Below, piece by piece: positions 32,967 to 44,157 of a stretch of 64,000 bases of DNA. The position numbers were made by a program, and so were the translations under genes. Source of the DNA: Thecaphora thlaspeos (Eukaryota; Basidiomycota; Ustilaginomycetes; Urocystidales; Glomosporiaceae); NCBI GenBank assembly GCA_900291925.1, contig UWYS01000011.1, positions 1-64,000 of the forward strand. Reading direction: 5' to 3'. Below the pieces are notes generated by a model. It made no database searches. It was not told the DNA's origin and was given only the letters and a program-made list of their open reading frames with translations. Position 1 is the stretch's first letter. Each line of letters opens with the position of its first letter.

Positions 32967-35900
32967 ATGCCGGCTGCCACCAACACACTGCAGTCTTCGC
33001 CCGTCGGCGTCCACAAAAAGTTTGGCACCTTTGCCGGGCTAGGTCAGATGCCGACAAACAAGCGCGCCACCGGCTCGGCCGCCTCGGGAGGTACCATTGC
33101 CACGCGGCCCAGCGTCAAGGGGCTCTTCGACGCGAATGGCACCGACGCCGACGCCACCATGCGCAAGGGCATGTCGACCCTCCTCGGCGCCCACGACAGC
33201 ATTGGCGCGAGCGGTGCTTCCCGTACAGGCGCTGCCGCCGCGGCCGCCGAGGGCCCCTGGAGCATCAGCGTCGCCGAGGCCAAGGACAAGCGAGAAGGGC
33301 GCAAGCGAAAGCAACAGCAGACGGCCTACACCCTCTACATCACCACGCCCACCCACAACATCACTTTGACGCGGTCGGCGGGTGACATTGTCGAGCTCGA
33401 CCAGAAGATCCGCGAAGGCCAATCGCTCAGCACTAAACTGCCTAGCCTTCCGCCGCTTCCCTCGGCCATTCCGCAGACGAGCGGGCGGCGGATCCTCAAG
33501 ACGATCTCGCGGACCCTATCGCCCAGCGGCAGTCGGAATCGCGCCGCGCTCGAGGGGCTCCGCCTTGAGCCCACTACGCCCGGGTCTCTCTCCGCCGAAG
33601 CCCACCGCCTGTCATCGCCTCCGCCTTCGGCCCCTCTGTCTCCGGCTTTAGAAGGCATGGCGGGCGTTTCGGAGCACCACTCGACGACGACGCAGCTGGC
33701 CACCTACTTTACTACGCTCTCCAATCTTCCCTTCATCCGCAGGCACAAGGCGTGGATCAAGTTTACGCGCGTCGGCTCCGAAGACCTTCAGAGCGTCCGG
33801 GTCGAGCGTCGGGTTCGCAAGGTTCGCAGCGACCTGGCCCAGCACGTCAAGTCGTCAGTCGCGCCCACAAACACCAACGTCGGCGTCAGCCCCAGCGACT
33901 CAGACCTCGACGATGGTGGCCGGACCGAGGACGACGAGCGCGAGGGCTCGCGTCCCGCCAAGGGTCAGAAGATGGGGAGTGCAACGCCGAAGCCCCTGCA
34001 GAGCGGGAGTCAGATGTTGCTGGTCCCGCCGGAGCGCCGGAGCAGCGTCGCCGGCTCGCTCAGCGTCCCCGTCCGCTCCAGCTCTGTCGACAAGGGCTCC
34101 GGCGGCGCCGGCCTCGCAGACACCAGCATGACGCCGGTCGGAGGAGCAGGACAGGTTGGCGAAAAGCAGGGCGGCGCTGCGAGCATTCCGGAGGACAACG
34201 AGGCGCACGCCGTCGAGCAGGCGGCTGACGATGCCGCCGAAGCGCCCCGCCGGCGACGCTCTACGCAACCGGGCCAGCGCAGGAGCCGCGAGAGCGACAA
34301 GGTCACGGTCGACGACTTTGAGATGATCCGCGTGCTCGGAAAGGGCTGTGCAGGGAAGGTTCGTTTGGCGACGTCGTCATCCAGATCCACGACGAAAGAG
34401 ACCGCCCCATCTGACGTACGATTCTCTTGCATTTCCCTTTCCCTCTCCTGACCTCCTCACGCCCGCAGGTCCTGCTGGTCCGCCACAACGAGTCGCGTGG
34501 CCTCTTCGCAATGAAGTCGATCCACAAGCGCCATGTACTGGCGCACCAGGAGCTCCAGCACACACTGACCGAGCAGTCGGTGCTCAAGCGCATGGTCAAG
34601 GAGGTGATGGACCCCTTCGTCGTCCGGCTGTGGTGGAGCTTCCACGACCGCAGCAACCTCTACTTGGTGATGGACTTCCACCCGGGCGGCGATCTGGCCA
34701 CCCAGCTCTCGCGCTGGGGCCGCCTTGGCCGCGACCGCGCCCGCTTCTACGCCGCCGAGATTGTCGAGGGGGTCGAGGGCCTCCACAAGGCCGGCGTCAT
34801 CTATCGCGACCTGAAGCCCGAAAACGTCCTGATCGGCGCAGACGGCCACATCGTGCTGTCCGACTTTGGACTGTCCAAGGAGTTCACCGGCCACACCATC
34901 TCGGCTGGCTCGTCGACGCCGCCGCCTGGCTCGCCCGGCCGCTCCAAGTCGAGCAACAACGTGCGCTCGGCCCACTGGCTGTCGGCCTCGGACGACGCAT
35001 CGGCCTCGGCCTCTAGCTCGTCGACGACGCGATTCCTCGACAAGCGCGAGACAACCTCGACGTTCTGCGGGACGGCCGAGTACCTGGCGCCCGAAGTGAT
35101 CCAGGGCCTCCCCTACTCGTACGAGGTCGACTGGTGGAGCTTCGGGACGATGCTCTACGAGATGCTGACCGGGATCACGCCCTTCTGGGCCGACACCCAC
35201 GCCGACATGTACGTGCGCGTCCTCCACGACGAGCTAGTCTTCCCCGAGGACCGCGTGCTCGACCAGGACACCAAAAGCATCATTCGCGGCCTGCTCCAGC
35301 GCAATCCAATGCTGCGCATGAAGGAGCCGCGGATCAAGAAGCACCCCTACTTCTCCATGATCGAGTGGGACCACATCTTCCACAAGCGCTACATCCCGCC
35401 CTACATCCCACCGATCGACCCGCAGAACGAAGTCGACACGCAGAACTTCGATGAGACCTTCCTCGAAATGCAGCCGACCGTCGCGCACGCCGCCGCCGAG
35501 GAGGAGGAGGCGAGCGGGGCGGCCGGTGCCGCTGATGCCGATACGACCGTCAACGGAGGTGGGAGCGAGGCGCCGGACCAGAGCAAGGACTCGGCCGGTT
35601 TTCAGGACGGTGCAGGGGGATCGACGGCATCGGGGGCGGCCGCCGTCGATCAGAGTCACCTCTTCGACGGCTATTCGTTCCGCGGCCGGAGGGACTCAGA
35701 GTCGATCCGGTCGTCTATCATGTCGATCGATCAGCACACCGACGAGCTGTCGATCGACGAAGAGTCGATGGAGGGCAGCGCCGCGCAGACGCCGACGGCC
35801 GCCAATGCCTCGCGGTCCGACACGGCGACGGCCATGAACGAGGACGAGGACGAGGACGAGGCCGCCCGCGCTGCGGTCGCCGCGCTCGCCCGCCTGGAGA

Positions 35901-36694
35901 GCGAGGCAGACGCCGAGGCCGGCATCGCTCACACATCGACGACGCTCTCCGAGTCGACGCAGCCCAGCTCCTATTCTGCGGGCCCGAGTCGCGAGGCGAC
36001 GTCGAACGGTACCTCAGACAGTGACCACTCGCACGCCAGCAACAGCAACAACTACAGCTCGCCGGCCAGTAGCTACGTCGGCAAGCCCGGCGCCACCAAG
36101 GCGGCGCCGTCTGCCAGCGGCCAGCCGACCAATGCAGCGATCCGCGAGCACGACGATGAAGATGACGACGACTGGGACATGATCGACGTCCGCGGGCCCG
36201 ACGGCATGCTCAAGTCCGAGATGAATGGCGGCAAGGGCGCCAACCTGTTTGCGCGCGGCGTCGTCGACACCTACCGGCTGCTGAGGCGGCAGGAGTCGTC
36301 GCGGCTCCCGAGCTCGACGAGCTACGGCTCGACGTCGAGCCGGCCCTTCAGCCGGCTCGGCAAGAGGCGGGCCATGGTCGGCACCGGCTCGATGCGCGGG
36401 AAGCCGTCGATGGGCAACCTCACGTCGGCCAGCGCTCACAGCCTCGAGCCGCGGTCGACGGGCGGCGGCGCCGAAGACACGTCAGGCGACCAATTGCTGC
36501 TCTCGCCACAGTTCGGATCCGGCAGCGGCTGCGGGCAGGGAGACGCTGCGGCGAGCCCCTTTAGCCCGGAGAACGGTCGGCGCAAGGTCGTCTCGCCGAG
36601 CCTCTCGGGCTCCGAGGAGAACAAGCAGCAGACTCGCATGAAGAAGATCAAGCGCTTCACGACGTTTTTCGACACGGCCTCGTACCGGTCGTAG
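32967..36694 (+). CDS. PX-domain AGC-family serine/threonine protein kinase
   Basis: About 1205 residues; exon 1 is 32967-34358, exon 2 is 34469-36694, and the 110-bp intron lies inside the glycine loop (LGKGCAGKV|LLVRH). The N-terminal region about 118-275 resembles a PX phosphoinositide-binding domain interrupted by a Pro/Ser insertion (YTLYITTPTHNITLTRSAGD ... LATYFTTLSNLPFIRRHKAW). The kinase domain starts near residue 450: Lys in LFAMKSIHK, YRDLKPENV, DFGLSKEF, and a PDK1-type T-loop TSTFCGTAEYLAPEV, followed by an AGC tail (QNEVDTQNFDETFLEMQPTV). A Ser-rich insertion of about 50 residues splits DFG from the T-loop. A long acidic/Ser-rich C-terminal region ends in FTTFFDTASYRS. It recalls the U. 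maydis PKB-related kinase Ukb1, but orthology is unproven. Confidence 0.88.
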
Positions 36695-38017
36695 CTCGGC
36701 CCGGCCTTACCTGACTTGGCCGATCCGGGCGAACGGCCGGGCCGACTGCGCCTTCCAACAGGCGGCGTACGCGCCCCCCCGTCAAACGATTGATCGCCTC
36801 CCTTTCCCCTTTCCTATCGGGCTGCCCTCCCTTCGAAGCGGGAGGGACAACACCGACCCGTCCCGAGTCTCCGAAAGATACCCCAGGCGCCTCCCCGCCC
36901 ACTCTTCCTTGCCCAACGACCAGCCGCGTCTAATCTTCTCACTTCTCCTTGTCTACGCAGCGAGACATGAGTCGGGCAGTCTTTGCCGCGTGGGCCTCTC
37001 GCTCGACACTCTTTCTGCCCGCATCGTCCGCCAAAGACAACATCACACACATACACTCTTTCTCTCTCTCTCTCGAGCTTGCCCTGCCGCTTAGCAGAAG
37101 GCCCACACCGGTCCTCGTTCCTCTTTCCTGTCTTGTCGTCATCGAGAACAGTCATTGCCCAAGTAAGAGCTTCCCTTGTTATATCCCCCCTCTCCCTCGG
37201 CCCACGGTTTCCCAGCGATCCTACCCAGGTACTTTCGTTTTAGACACGCACTCCCTTTTCGCTCCCGATCCGCCTCGGCTTCTCTTTCCTCGTACGTCGC
37301 GGCTGCTGCTTCCATCTCTCACCCGTAGTCACTCTTTCATGTCGCAGCCGTCTTGCGCGCTGAGGAGGAGGTCATAGTGGGGCGTGATCGGTTGAGTTCT
37401 CGTTCGTTTCGTCCGCTGTCCTTGTGGATAGGTGCCGTGCAATGGTGCGGTCATGTCGTTACCGACACTTGAATATACACGCTCTTTCCTCGCACGCACG
37501 CATGCACGTTGGTTATTGGCTTGATCTGCTGGGTTGGGTGTTGCGCGTGTGACCAGAGTGCAGCGGCGTGCTCGGGTAGGTGCTGAGGGTGATACTGCTA
37601 CTCTTGTGTCTGTGAGGACGATGGCGTCCTTAAAAATGGCAGTAGACGGACGAAGCCAGCAAGCGCAAAGAGGGGGAAGGGGAGGCGGATCCGGAGAAGA
37701 GCGATGGCGGGCGTGATTGTGCTTTCCGACTTCCGAGGGTTTGAGGATGGCGCAGGCGTGGGGGGCGTCTGGCTTGAAAAAATTTCGGAAGGGCGAGACG
37801 CGGAGGGGCCGAGCAGTGCCAAGGTCCAAGGAAGATTTACCGCCGCTTCTCTTGAGCAACACACCTCCACGGCTCCCCCTACCTAGCCTTGGCTTCTTGC
37901 TGTCACCACAACCCAGCTTTTCCCACTCCTGACGCTCGCCTCCTGCACCGGACCCCTCTTCAACTTGAGCTCATCATACACGCTCTCAGATACCAAGCGG
38001 TCGGCAACTTCGATAGC
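36695..38017. other. Intergenic region upstream of ENP1
   Basis: 1.3 kb, C/T-rich on the + strand at 36780-37330. I read all frames and found no conserved protein or RNA gene. Confidence 0.45.
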
Positions 38018-39794
38018 ATGCCTCGTGCACCCTCCACCTCGAAAAAGGGCAGAGGCTCGGCCGCCTCGGCCCGCCACAACCCACTCCACCAGGAGCTCAA
38101 GGAGGATGAGCTCACCTCGCGCTTCGGTACAGTCAGCGCACCGGGACGACGAGCAAAGCAAAAGTCATCCAACCGAAATGGCGACGATGACGACGACGAC
38201 GACGATGCTCCACTCGTTGGCGTCGACGTCTACGCTGCGCCCCAGGGCATGGTCACCGGCGGCAAGGCGGGCGGCGGCGCGACAAAGGAGAAGCGCTTCA
38301 TCGACCCCAAGCTCTCCCGCAACATTCTCAGGCTGGCGCGAGAGCAGCAGGAGGAGATCGAGGCCGAGGAGCTAGAGATGCAGCGCGCCGAAGAAATCGA
38401 CCAACGAGATGTCGCCCGAGCATCGAGCTCCAAGGACGCCATCCGAGACGGCAACGGTGAGATGCCAGACGACTCGGACGACGACGACATCCAGCCAGGC
38501 GACGCAGAGGGCGATCTGGACGAGGACGAGGACGAGGCGGAGCTCGGCGGCAACGGCTGGAGCTCGTACGACGCCACCCTCGAAATCGACCCGTCAGACC
38601 GCGCCCTGCTGAACAAGTTCCAGAAGCAGCACGAGGAGGACGACGACGAGGCGGCCGAGGCGGCAGCGGCGGACCACCGTATGGAGGGAGACGAGAAGCG
38701 AGGAAACAGGATGCTGGCCGACCTCATCATGGCCAAGATCGACGCAGCCGAGGCGGCCGAGCAGAGGCGCGCCGACGGCTACCCGATGCCGCCCGGCATC
38801 AACCCCAAGGTGGTCGAGGTCTACACAATGTGAGTCGAGCGCGCAGACGGCCCGGTCGACGTGGGGCTGCTCCACCCGGAACGCTGGAAGATGATGGGCC
38901 TTTTGCTGACCTGCGCCGCCTCGCACCTCTGCAACGCCTCCTCTTCCTCCTCCTTACGTCCGCAGAGTGGGCCAGCTGCTGTCGCGGTACAAGTCCGGCC
39001 CGCTGCCAAAAGCGTTCAAGATCATTCCGTCGCTGCCGATGTGGGAGTCGATACTCTACATTACGGATCCGGCGTCGTGGACGGCGCACGCGACGCTGGC
39101 GGCGGTGCGCACGTTTATCTCGTCGATGAAGCCGACGCAGGCGGAAAGGTTCCTGGAGCTGGTGCTGCTGGACAAGGTGCGCGACGAGATCCAGGAGGAG
39201 GGCAAGGTGTCGTACCAGACGTACGAGGCGATGAAGAAGGCGGTGTACAAGCCTGCGGCGTTTTTCAAGGGCTTCCTGTTCCCGCTGTGCGAGTCGGGGA
39301 CGCTGACGCTCAAGGAAGGGGCGATCGTGTCTTCGGTGCTGGCCAAGGTGTCGATCCCGGTGCTGCACTCGGCGGCGGCGCTGCTGCGGCTGGCGGAGAT
39401 GGAGTACACGGGACCGACGTCGCTGTTGATCCGGGTGCTGCTGGACAAGAAGTACGCACTGCCGTACAAGGTGATTGACTCGCTCGTCTTTCACTACATC
39501 AAGTTTGCCGATGCGCGCCAAGGGGTGGAGACGAACAGGGAGACGGGCGAGCGACGCATGCCGGTGCTGTGGCACCAGAGCCTGCTGGTGTTTGCGCAGC
39601 GGTACAAGCAGGACCTGACGCCGGACCAGAAGGGCGCGCTGCTGGATCTGATGCGCGTGCAGAAGCACGACGGCATCACGCCCGAGGTGAGGCGCGAGCT
39701 GATGACGGCGCAGGCGAGGGGAGAGATGCTCGACGAGCCCATCGACTACGACTACGACCACGACCACGATCACGACGACATCATGTCGGTCTGA
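38018..39794 (+). CDS. ENP1: Bystin / ENP1, 40S pre-ribosome processing factor
   Basis: Nuclear and nucleolar factor for 18S rRNA maturation and 40S export. Exon 1 is 38018-38829 and exon 2 is 38966-39794 (136-bp intron, GTGAGT donor); about 546 residues. The N-terminal half is charged, with Asp runs and a coiled coil. The C-terminal bystin domain is well conserved: NPKVVEVYT, LLSRYKSGPLPKAFKIIPSL, WTAHATLAAVRTFISSM, KPAAFFKGFLFPLCESGTLT, LLIRVLLDKKYALPYKVIDS, LPVLWHQSLLVFAQRYK-like segment. Splicing creates Ile where many homologues have Lys (VYTIVGQLL), so the exact junction may be a base off. The C-terminus has an unusual alternating Asp-Tyr/Asp-His run. Confidence 0.95.
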
Positions 39795-40408
39795 GGCGAT
39801 GGGGCGGAGCACTGTTGTTCGTATACGCAGTACCTGGAGCTATGGCGGCGCTGTTGCACGTGCATATATTTTACTGCTAGCTCTTCTTCTACTCACTTGA
39901 GCGTCCGACGGACGATGGCGGTGAGCGCCTGCCAACTTGGGCGCGCGCGACGCTGGGGCGCAGCGCAACTGAAGAGAGCTCTCTGCGTGCGTGAGGTGGC
40001 AGGCTGTGGCCGAGGCTGGAAGGAATTGAGAATGGCGTCGACCTCGCGCGTGCCGCCGACAGCGAGTTTCAGCGGCTATGCCCGTGTCCCGAGGTTTTCG
40101 CGCATGCTGCGCAGGAAGCACCAAGCCTCAGCAGCACGAGCGGGTGCGTGGGCGGGGGCCACACGGCAGAACAACCCCACGGCCCAACAGACACGCCCCC
40201 GTCCGCACCGGCCACCACCATCCCCAACCCCGACTGCGACATAGCCACACCTGCCTCGACGATGCTCTTTGGCTAGACTATCACACCCCATTGCGCCTTC
40301 TCCATACGGCGTCCATCACCTGGGCTTCGGCCTCCAAGGCGCATCCATCGAACCTTCGCACGCCACAAGGTGCATCCACCTCGAACCCTTGCGGCCGCTC
40401 CCGTCGCC
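39795..40408. other. Intergenic region ENP1 to APL5
   Basis: 614 bp; presumed ENP1 3' UTR and APL5 promoter/leader (C/A-rich at 40160-40400). No gene seen. Confidence 0.45.
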
Positions 40409-43396
40409 ATGTTCGAGCGTTCCCTCTCCGCCCTCATAAAGGGCCTCCGCTCGCACAGGGGCAAGGATGAACCCAAGTACGTCGCCCAGATCATGGACGA
40501 GATCCGCCACGAGGTCCGCAGCGGCGACATGGACGTAAAGGCAGAGGCCGTCCTCAAGCTCACCTACCTCCAGATGCTAGGCTACCCCTTCTCCAACGCT
40601 TCCTTCCACATGCTCGAGGTCATGGCTTCGCCTCGCTACCACCTCAAGCACATCGGTTACCTCGCCGCCGCCCAGTGCTTCTCCCAGGACACCGACGTCC
40701 TCATCCTTGCCACCAATCTCATCAAAAAGGACCTCCACTCCTCCAACCACCTCGACATCGCCGTCGCACTCAACGGCCTCTCGCACATCGTCACACACGA
40801 CCTCTCCCGCCACCTCGGCCCGGACATCATCGCCCTTCTCACCCACAGCAGGCCCATCATCCGCAAGAAGGCCCTCCTCGTCCTCTACTCCATGATCATA
40901 AAGTGCCCCGAGATGCTCGACCAGGCCTGGGACCGCCTCGGCGAAAAGCTCCATGACTCAGACCTCGGCGTCGTCTCGGCCGCCGTCAACATCGTCTGCG
41001 AGCTGGCACGCCGCGATCCCACGCCCTTCCTCCCGCTCGCACCGCAGCTCTTCCACCTTCTCACCACCTCGACCAACAACTGGATGCTCATCAAGGTCAT
41101 CAAGCTCTTTGGCAGCCTCGCGCCGCTCGAGCCGCGCCTCGTGCGCAAGCTCGTCCCGCCCATCACCACCATCATCCGCAACACGCCCGCCATGAGCCTC
41201 CTCTACGAGTGTATCCACACCGTCATCATCGGCCGCATCCTCGCCGGCGACGGCGGCGACAGCCTCGCAGATACCTGCGTCGAGAAGCTCGCACGCTTCC
41301 TCCAAGACACAGACCAGAACCTCAAGTACATCTCGCTCCTCGCCCTCGTCAAGATCCTCCCCACACACCCGCACCTCGTCGCCGAGCACCAGGAGATCAT
41401 CTTCCAGTCCATCGAGGACCCGGACCTCAGCATCCGGCTGCGCGCGCTCGAGCTCGTCAGCGGCATGGCCAGCGCTACCAACCTCCAGCCCATCGTCTCG
41501 CAGCTGACGTCACACCTCGAGCCGCCTACCGCAGCGGTGGAAATGGCGGGAGCTTCGTCGGGCCGCGTCAAGACCAAAAAGGCGAGCGCCGCGGCGGCGG
41601 CGCTGAAGGCCTCGCTCAGCGGCATGTCGAGCGCCGGCGGCGGAGGCGTCGAGGCGGCAGACCTGAGCACCTCGGCCGTAGCGGCGGCGGCGCTCAACAA
41701 CCCGACGCTCTCGCCCTCGTACCGCCTGGAGATCGTCCGGCGCATCCTGACGCTCGGCAGCGCTGATACGTACGCCAATGTCCACGACTTCCAGTGGTAC
41801 CTCGACGTCCTCGTCCGCCTCACGCTCATCGCCAACGTCCCCGAGGACGAGGGGATCGGCGCGCGCATCCGCGATCAGATTATCGACATCACGACGCGCG
41901 TCCGCGCCATCCGGCCGTACGCGGCGCGCACCATGGTCGATCTGCTCAAGGACCAGCGGCTGGTCGGCTCGAGCAGCAGCGGCAGTAGCCTGGCGTTCGG
42001 CCCGACTTCATTCGACGAAGGCAAGGACATGCGCAAAGTCCTCCACGCTGCCGCATGGACGTGCGGAGAGTACTGCGATGTGGTCCCCTCGGCAGCCGCC
42101 GCGATTCCGCTTCTCCTCCAGCCGTCGATCTACCAGTCGACGGACGCGACCACCTCTGCCGCCTGCGTTCACAACGCGATCAAGCTGTTTGCCCACTGGA
42201 CGGCGTCGCTGAGCGAGGACTGGTCGGACGACCAGCTGCCTGGCGTCGAGGACCTGAGCCGACAGGTGGTCGCGGCGCTGGACCAGGTGCAGAAGACGAC
42301 CGACGATGCAGAGGTGCGCGAGCGGACGACCGAGTTCAGGCAGCTGTTCAAGCTGCTTGAGCGGGACGTCGAGGAATACAAGGCCAGGAGGTTGCAGGCG
42401 CAGGCCGGCGCCGCTGCGCCGCCAGCGGACGACCGCGAGGTTCCGGACGAGGGCACGGCGACGGCAGGACCACTAGGCACGCTTCCCGACGCGTCTCGCT
42501 CTCCGTCACCGTCACAGGCGCCAGCGACGTCAACATCCGGACCGACGTGTCCGAAATCGCTCAACCTCCTCAGCCCGCTCTTCTTCAACCACGCCCTTGG
42601 GCCGGTCTCGGAAAAGGCGCAAGCGAAAGTTTCGATACCGGACGGCCTGGAGCTGGATACCTGGCTCGCCCCACAAGACTACCTTGCCAGTCTGTCCAAG
42701 GTGGACGGTACCTTCTCGTTCGACGGAGTCGGCAGCGGGGAGGGCGAGCCGTGGATGCAGTTCGACTTCTACCAGCCGGACCAGACGCGCGCCGGTAGGA
42801 CGGTCGGGATGGGTGGATGGGGCGGTAAGAAGAAGCTTGCAGTCGCGTCTCCGTCGATGGCGAGTGGGGATAGTGCAGAGGAGAAGCAAAGAAGGGCGAG
42901 ACAGAGGCAAGAGAGGATGGACGATCCGTTCTACATCGGCGGTAAGACGAAGGCATCCTCCTCTTCGACGAGTAGGAAGAAAGGGAATGGCGAAAAAGGT
43001 GCAGGAGCAGAGGAACGCGAGGGGGAGGAAGACGTAGACGCCATACCGATCATCCAACTTGATCTATCACACCTTCGACTCGGTCCTTCTTCGTCGTCGT
43101 CGTCGTCGTTCAAGAGCGCAGCAGCTGCACCGGTATTGGAGAGGGAGGAGATGCCAGACCGACTTACGAGCAAACCTCACAAGGGCGGCAAAAAGGTCGT
43201 TGAGAAATCCACAAGACCACCGACGCAGCAACCAGAGGAGGAAGAAGGGACGGAACCGAAAGCGAAATTGGTGAAATCCTCTTCTGTCTCTTCTTCTATA
43301 CTTGATGCTGAAGGAACGACGACGGGAATGACGGGAAGCGTAACGGTAGGGAAGAAGAAGAAAAGGGGAAACGTAGCGGAGATCGTGATTGAGTAG
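40409..43396 (+). CDS. APL5: AP-3 adaptor complex delta subunit
   Basis: Large subunit of the AP-3 coat, which carries cargo from Golgi/endosome to the vacuole. Intronless, 995 residues from ATG 40409. The N-terminal trunk (about 1-570) is a HEAT-repeat adaptin: MFERSLSALIKGLRSHRGKD, YLQMLGYPFSNASFHMLEVM, KHIGYLAAAQCF, LALNGLSHIV-like repeats, RPIIRKKALLVLYSMIIKCP, and ILRIIG-like repeats to about residue 570. It is interrupted by an Ala-rich insertion near 390-430. The C-terminal hinge is low-complexity and Lys-rich (GKKKLAVASPSM, VGKKKKRGNVAEIVIE), as in fungal delta subunits, with no clear ear domain. The MFERSLSALIKGLR start distinguishes delta from the other large adaptins. Confidence 0.93.
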   Translation: MFERSLSALIKGLRSHRGKDEPKYVAQIMDEIRHEVRSGDMDVKAEAVLKLTYLQMLGYPFSNASFHMLEVMASPRYHLKHIGYLAAAQCFSQDTDVLILATNLIKKDLHSSNHLDIAVALNGLSHIVTHDLSRHLGPDIIALLTHSRPIIRKKALLVLYSMIIKCPEMLDQAWDRLGEKLHDSDLGVVSAAVNIVCELARRDPTPFLPLAPQLFHLLTTSTNNWMLIKVIKLFGSLAPLEPRLVRKLVPPITTIIRNTPAMSLLYECIHTVIIGRILAGDGGDSLADTCVEKLARFLQDTDQNLKYISLLALVKILPTHPHLVAEHQEIIFQSIEDPDLSIRLRALELVSGMASATNLQPIVSQLTSHLEPPTAAVEMAGASSGRVKTKKASAAAAALKASLSGMSSAGGGGVEAADLSTSAVAAAALNNPTLSPSYRLEIVRRILTLGSADTYANVHDFQWYLDVLVRLTLIANVPEDEGIGARIRDQIIDITTRVRAIRPYAARTMVDLLKDQRLVGSSSSGSSLAFGPTSFDEGKDMRKVLHAAAWTCGEYCDVVPSAAAAIPLLLQPSIYQSTDATTSAACVHNAIKLFAHWTASLSEDWSDDQLPGVEDLSRQVVAALDQVQKTTDDAEVRERTTEFRQLFKLLERDVEEYKARRLQAQAGAAAPPADDREVPDEGTATAGPLGTLPDASRSPSPSQAPATSTSGPTCPKSLNLLSPLFFNHALGPVSEKAQAKVSIPDGLELDTWLAPQDYLASLSKVDGTFSFDGVGSGEGEPWMQFDFYQPDQTRAGRTVGMGGWGGKKKLAVASPSMASGDSAEEKQRRARQRQERMDDPFYIGGKTKASSSSTSRKKGNGEKGAGAEEREGEEDVDAIPIIQLDLSHLRLGPSSSSSSSFKSAAAAPVLEREEMPDRLTSKPHKGGKKVVEKSTRPPTQQPEEEEGTEPKAKLVKSSSVSSSILDAEGTTTGMTGSVTVGKKKKRGNVAEIVIE

Positions 43397-43402
43397 GATT
43401 TT

Positions 43403-43431
43403 TTTTAATTTTAATTTTAATTTTAATTTTC
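43403..43431. repeat. AATTTT tandem repeat
   Basis: Four copies of the hexamer directly after the APL5 stop, preceded by a T run; likely within the 3' UTR. Confidence 0.8.
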
Positions 43432-44126
43432 ACTCTGCGCGAGAATACGAGCGATGGGCGCCTCTCTGTGTGGTCGGTTTTGGGTATGTGGTGTGTGTGT
43501 GAGAGAGTGTTCGATTTGAGGATCGTTTCGTGTTTTGTGGTCGAGTGGATACGCGGGTCGGCACGTTGACGGACGACTGTGGCAGAGTTCTGTATGGTCT
43601 TGTTGACAGCATAAAGGGATGAACGAGCATACAGAGCGAGCAGGCTGGGCAGAATGAGAGCGACAACATCGCCGAGACGGACTGAGCCACATGCTCTCCC
43701 GATCGGACGTCTGCTAGCCCACGAGGCGAACGGCAAAAGGGAGCAAAGAGGGATGGGACAATGAAGGCCATCCGGCCGGCTCGGCAAGTCCCCTGGGCTC
43801 GGCAGAGGGGACGACGCCACCGAGCTACGGGCGAGAGAGCGTAGACGATGCCGTACCTACCACCGAAATGGTGGAGCAGGCTGAGCAGGCTGAGCTTATA
43901 CCGGAACAAGACGACGGCGTGCAGCCGGCGGGGGGACAATGAGATCACATGTGGGAGAGGAGAAAGAGGGAAAAGAAAGACGATGAGATGGAATGTGAAG
44001 AGGCTGGGGGAAGTGGGGTGCGCAAGGGGAAAAGGAGACGGAGTTGGTGCCGCGGACGGACGGCCAAGAAGTGGTCGAGCGAAGGGACAAGAACCGTTCA
44101 AATGATATTGTGCGCAGTGTGCGCGC

Positions 44127-44130
<4 letters not shown>

Positions 44131-44157
<27 letters not shown>
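44131..44157. repeat. GT dinucleotide microsatellite
   Basis: About 13 GT units, non-coding. Confidence 0.85.

Noticed and set aside
38799..39812. 337-codon minus-strand Arg/His/Leu-rich frame
   Set aside because: Antisense of the conserved bystin domain; no motif of its own.
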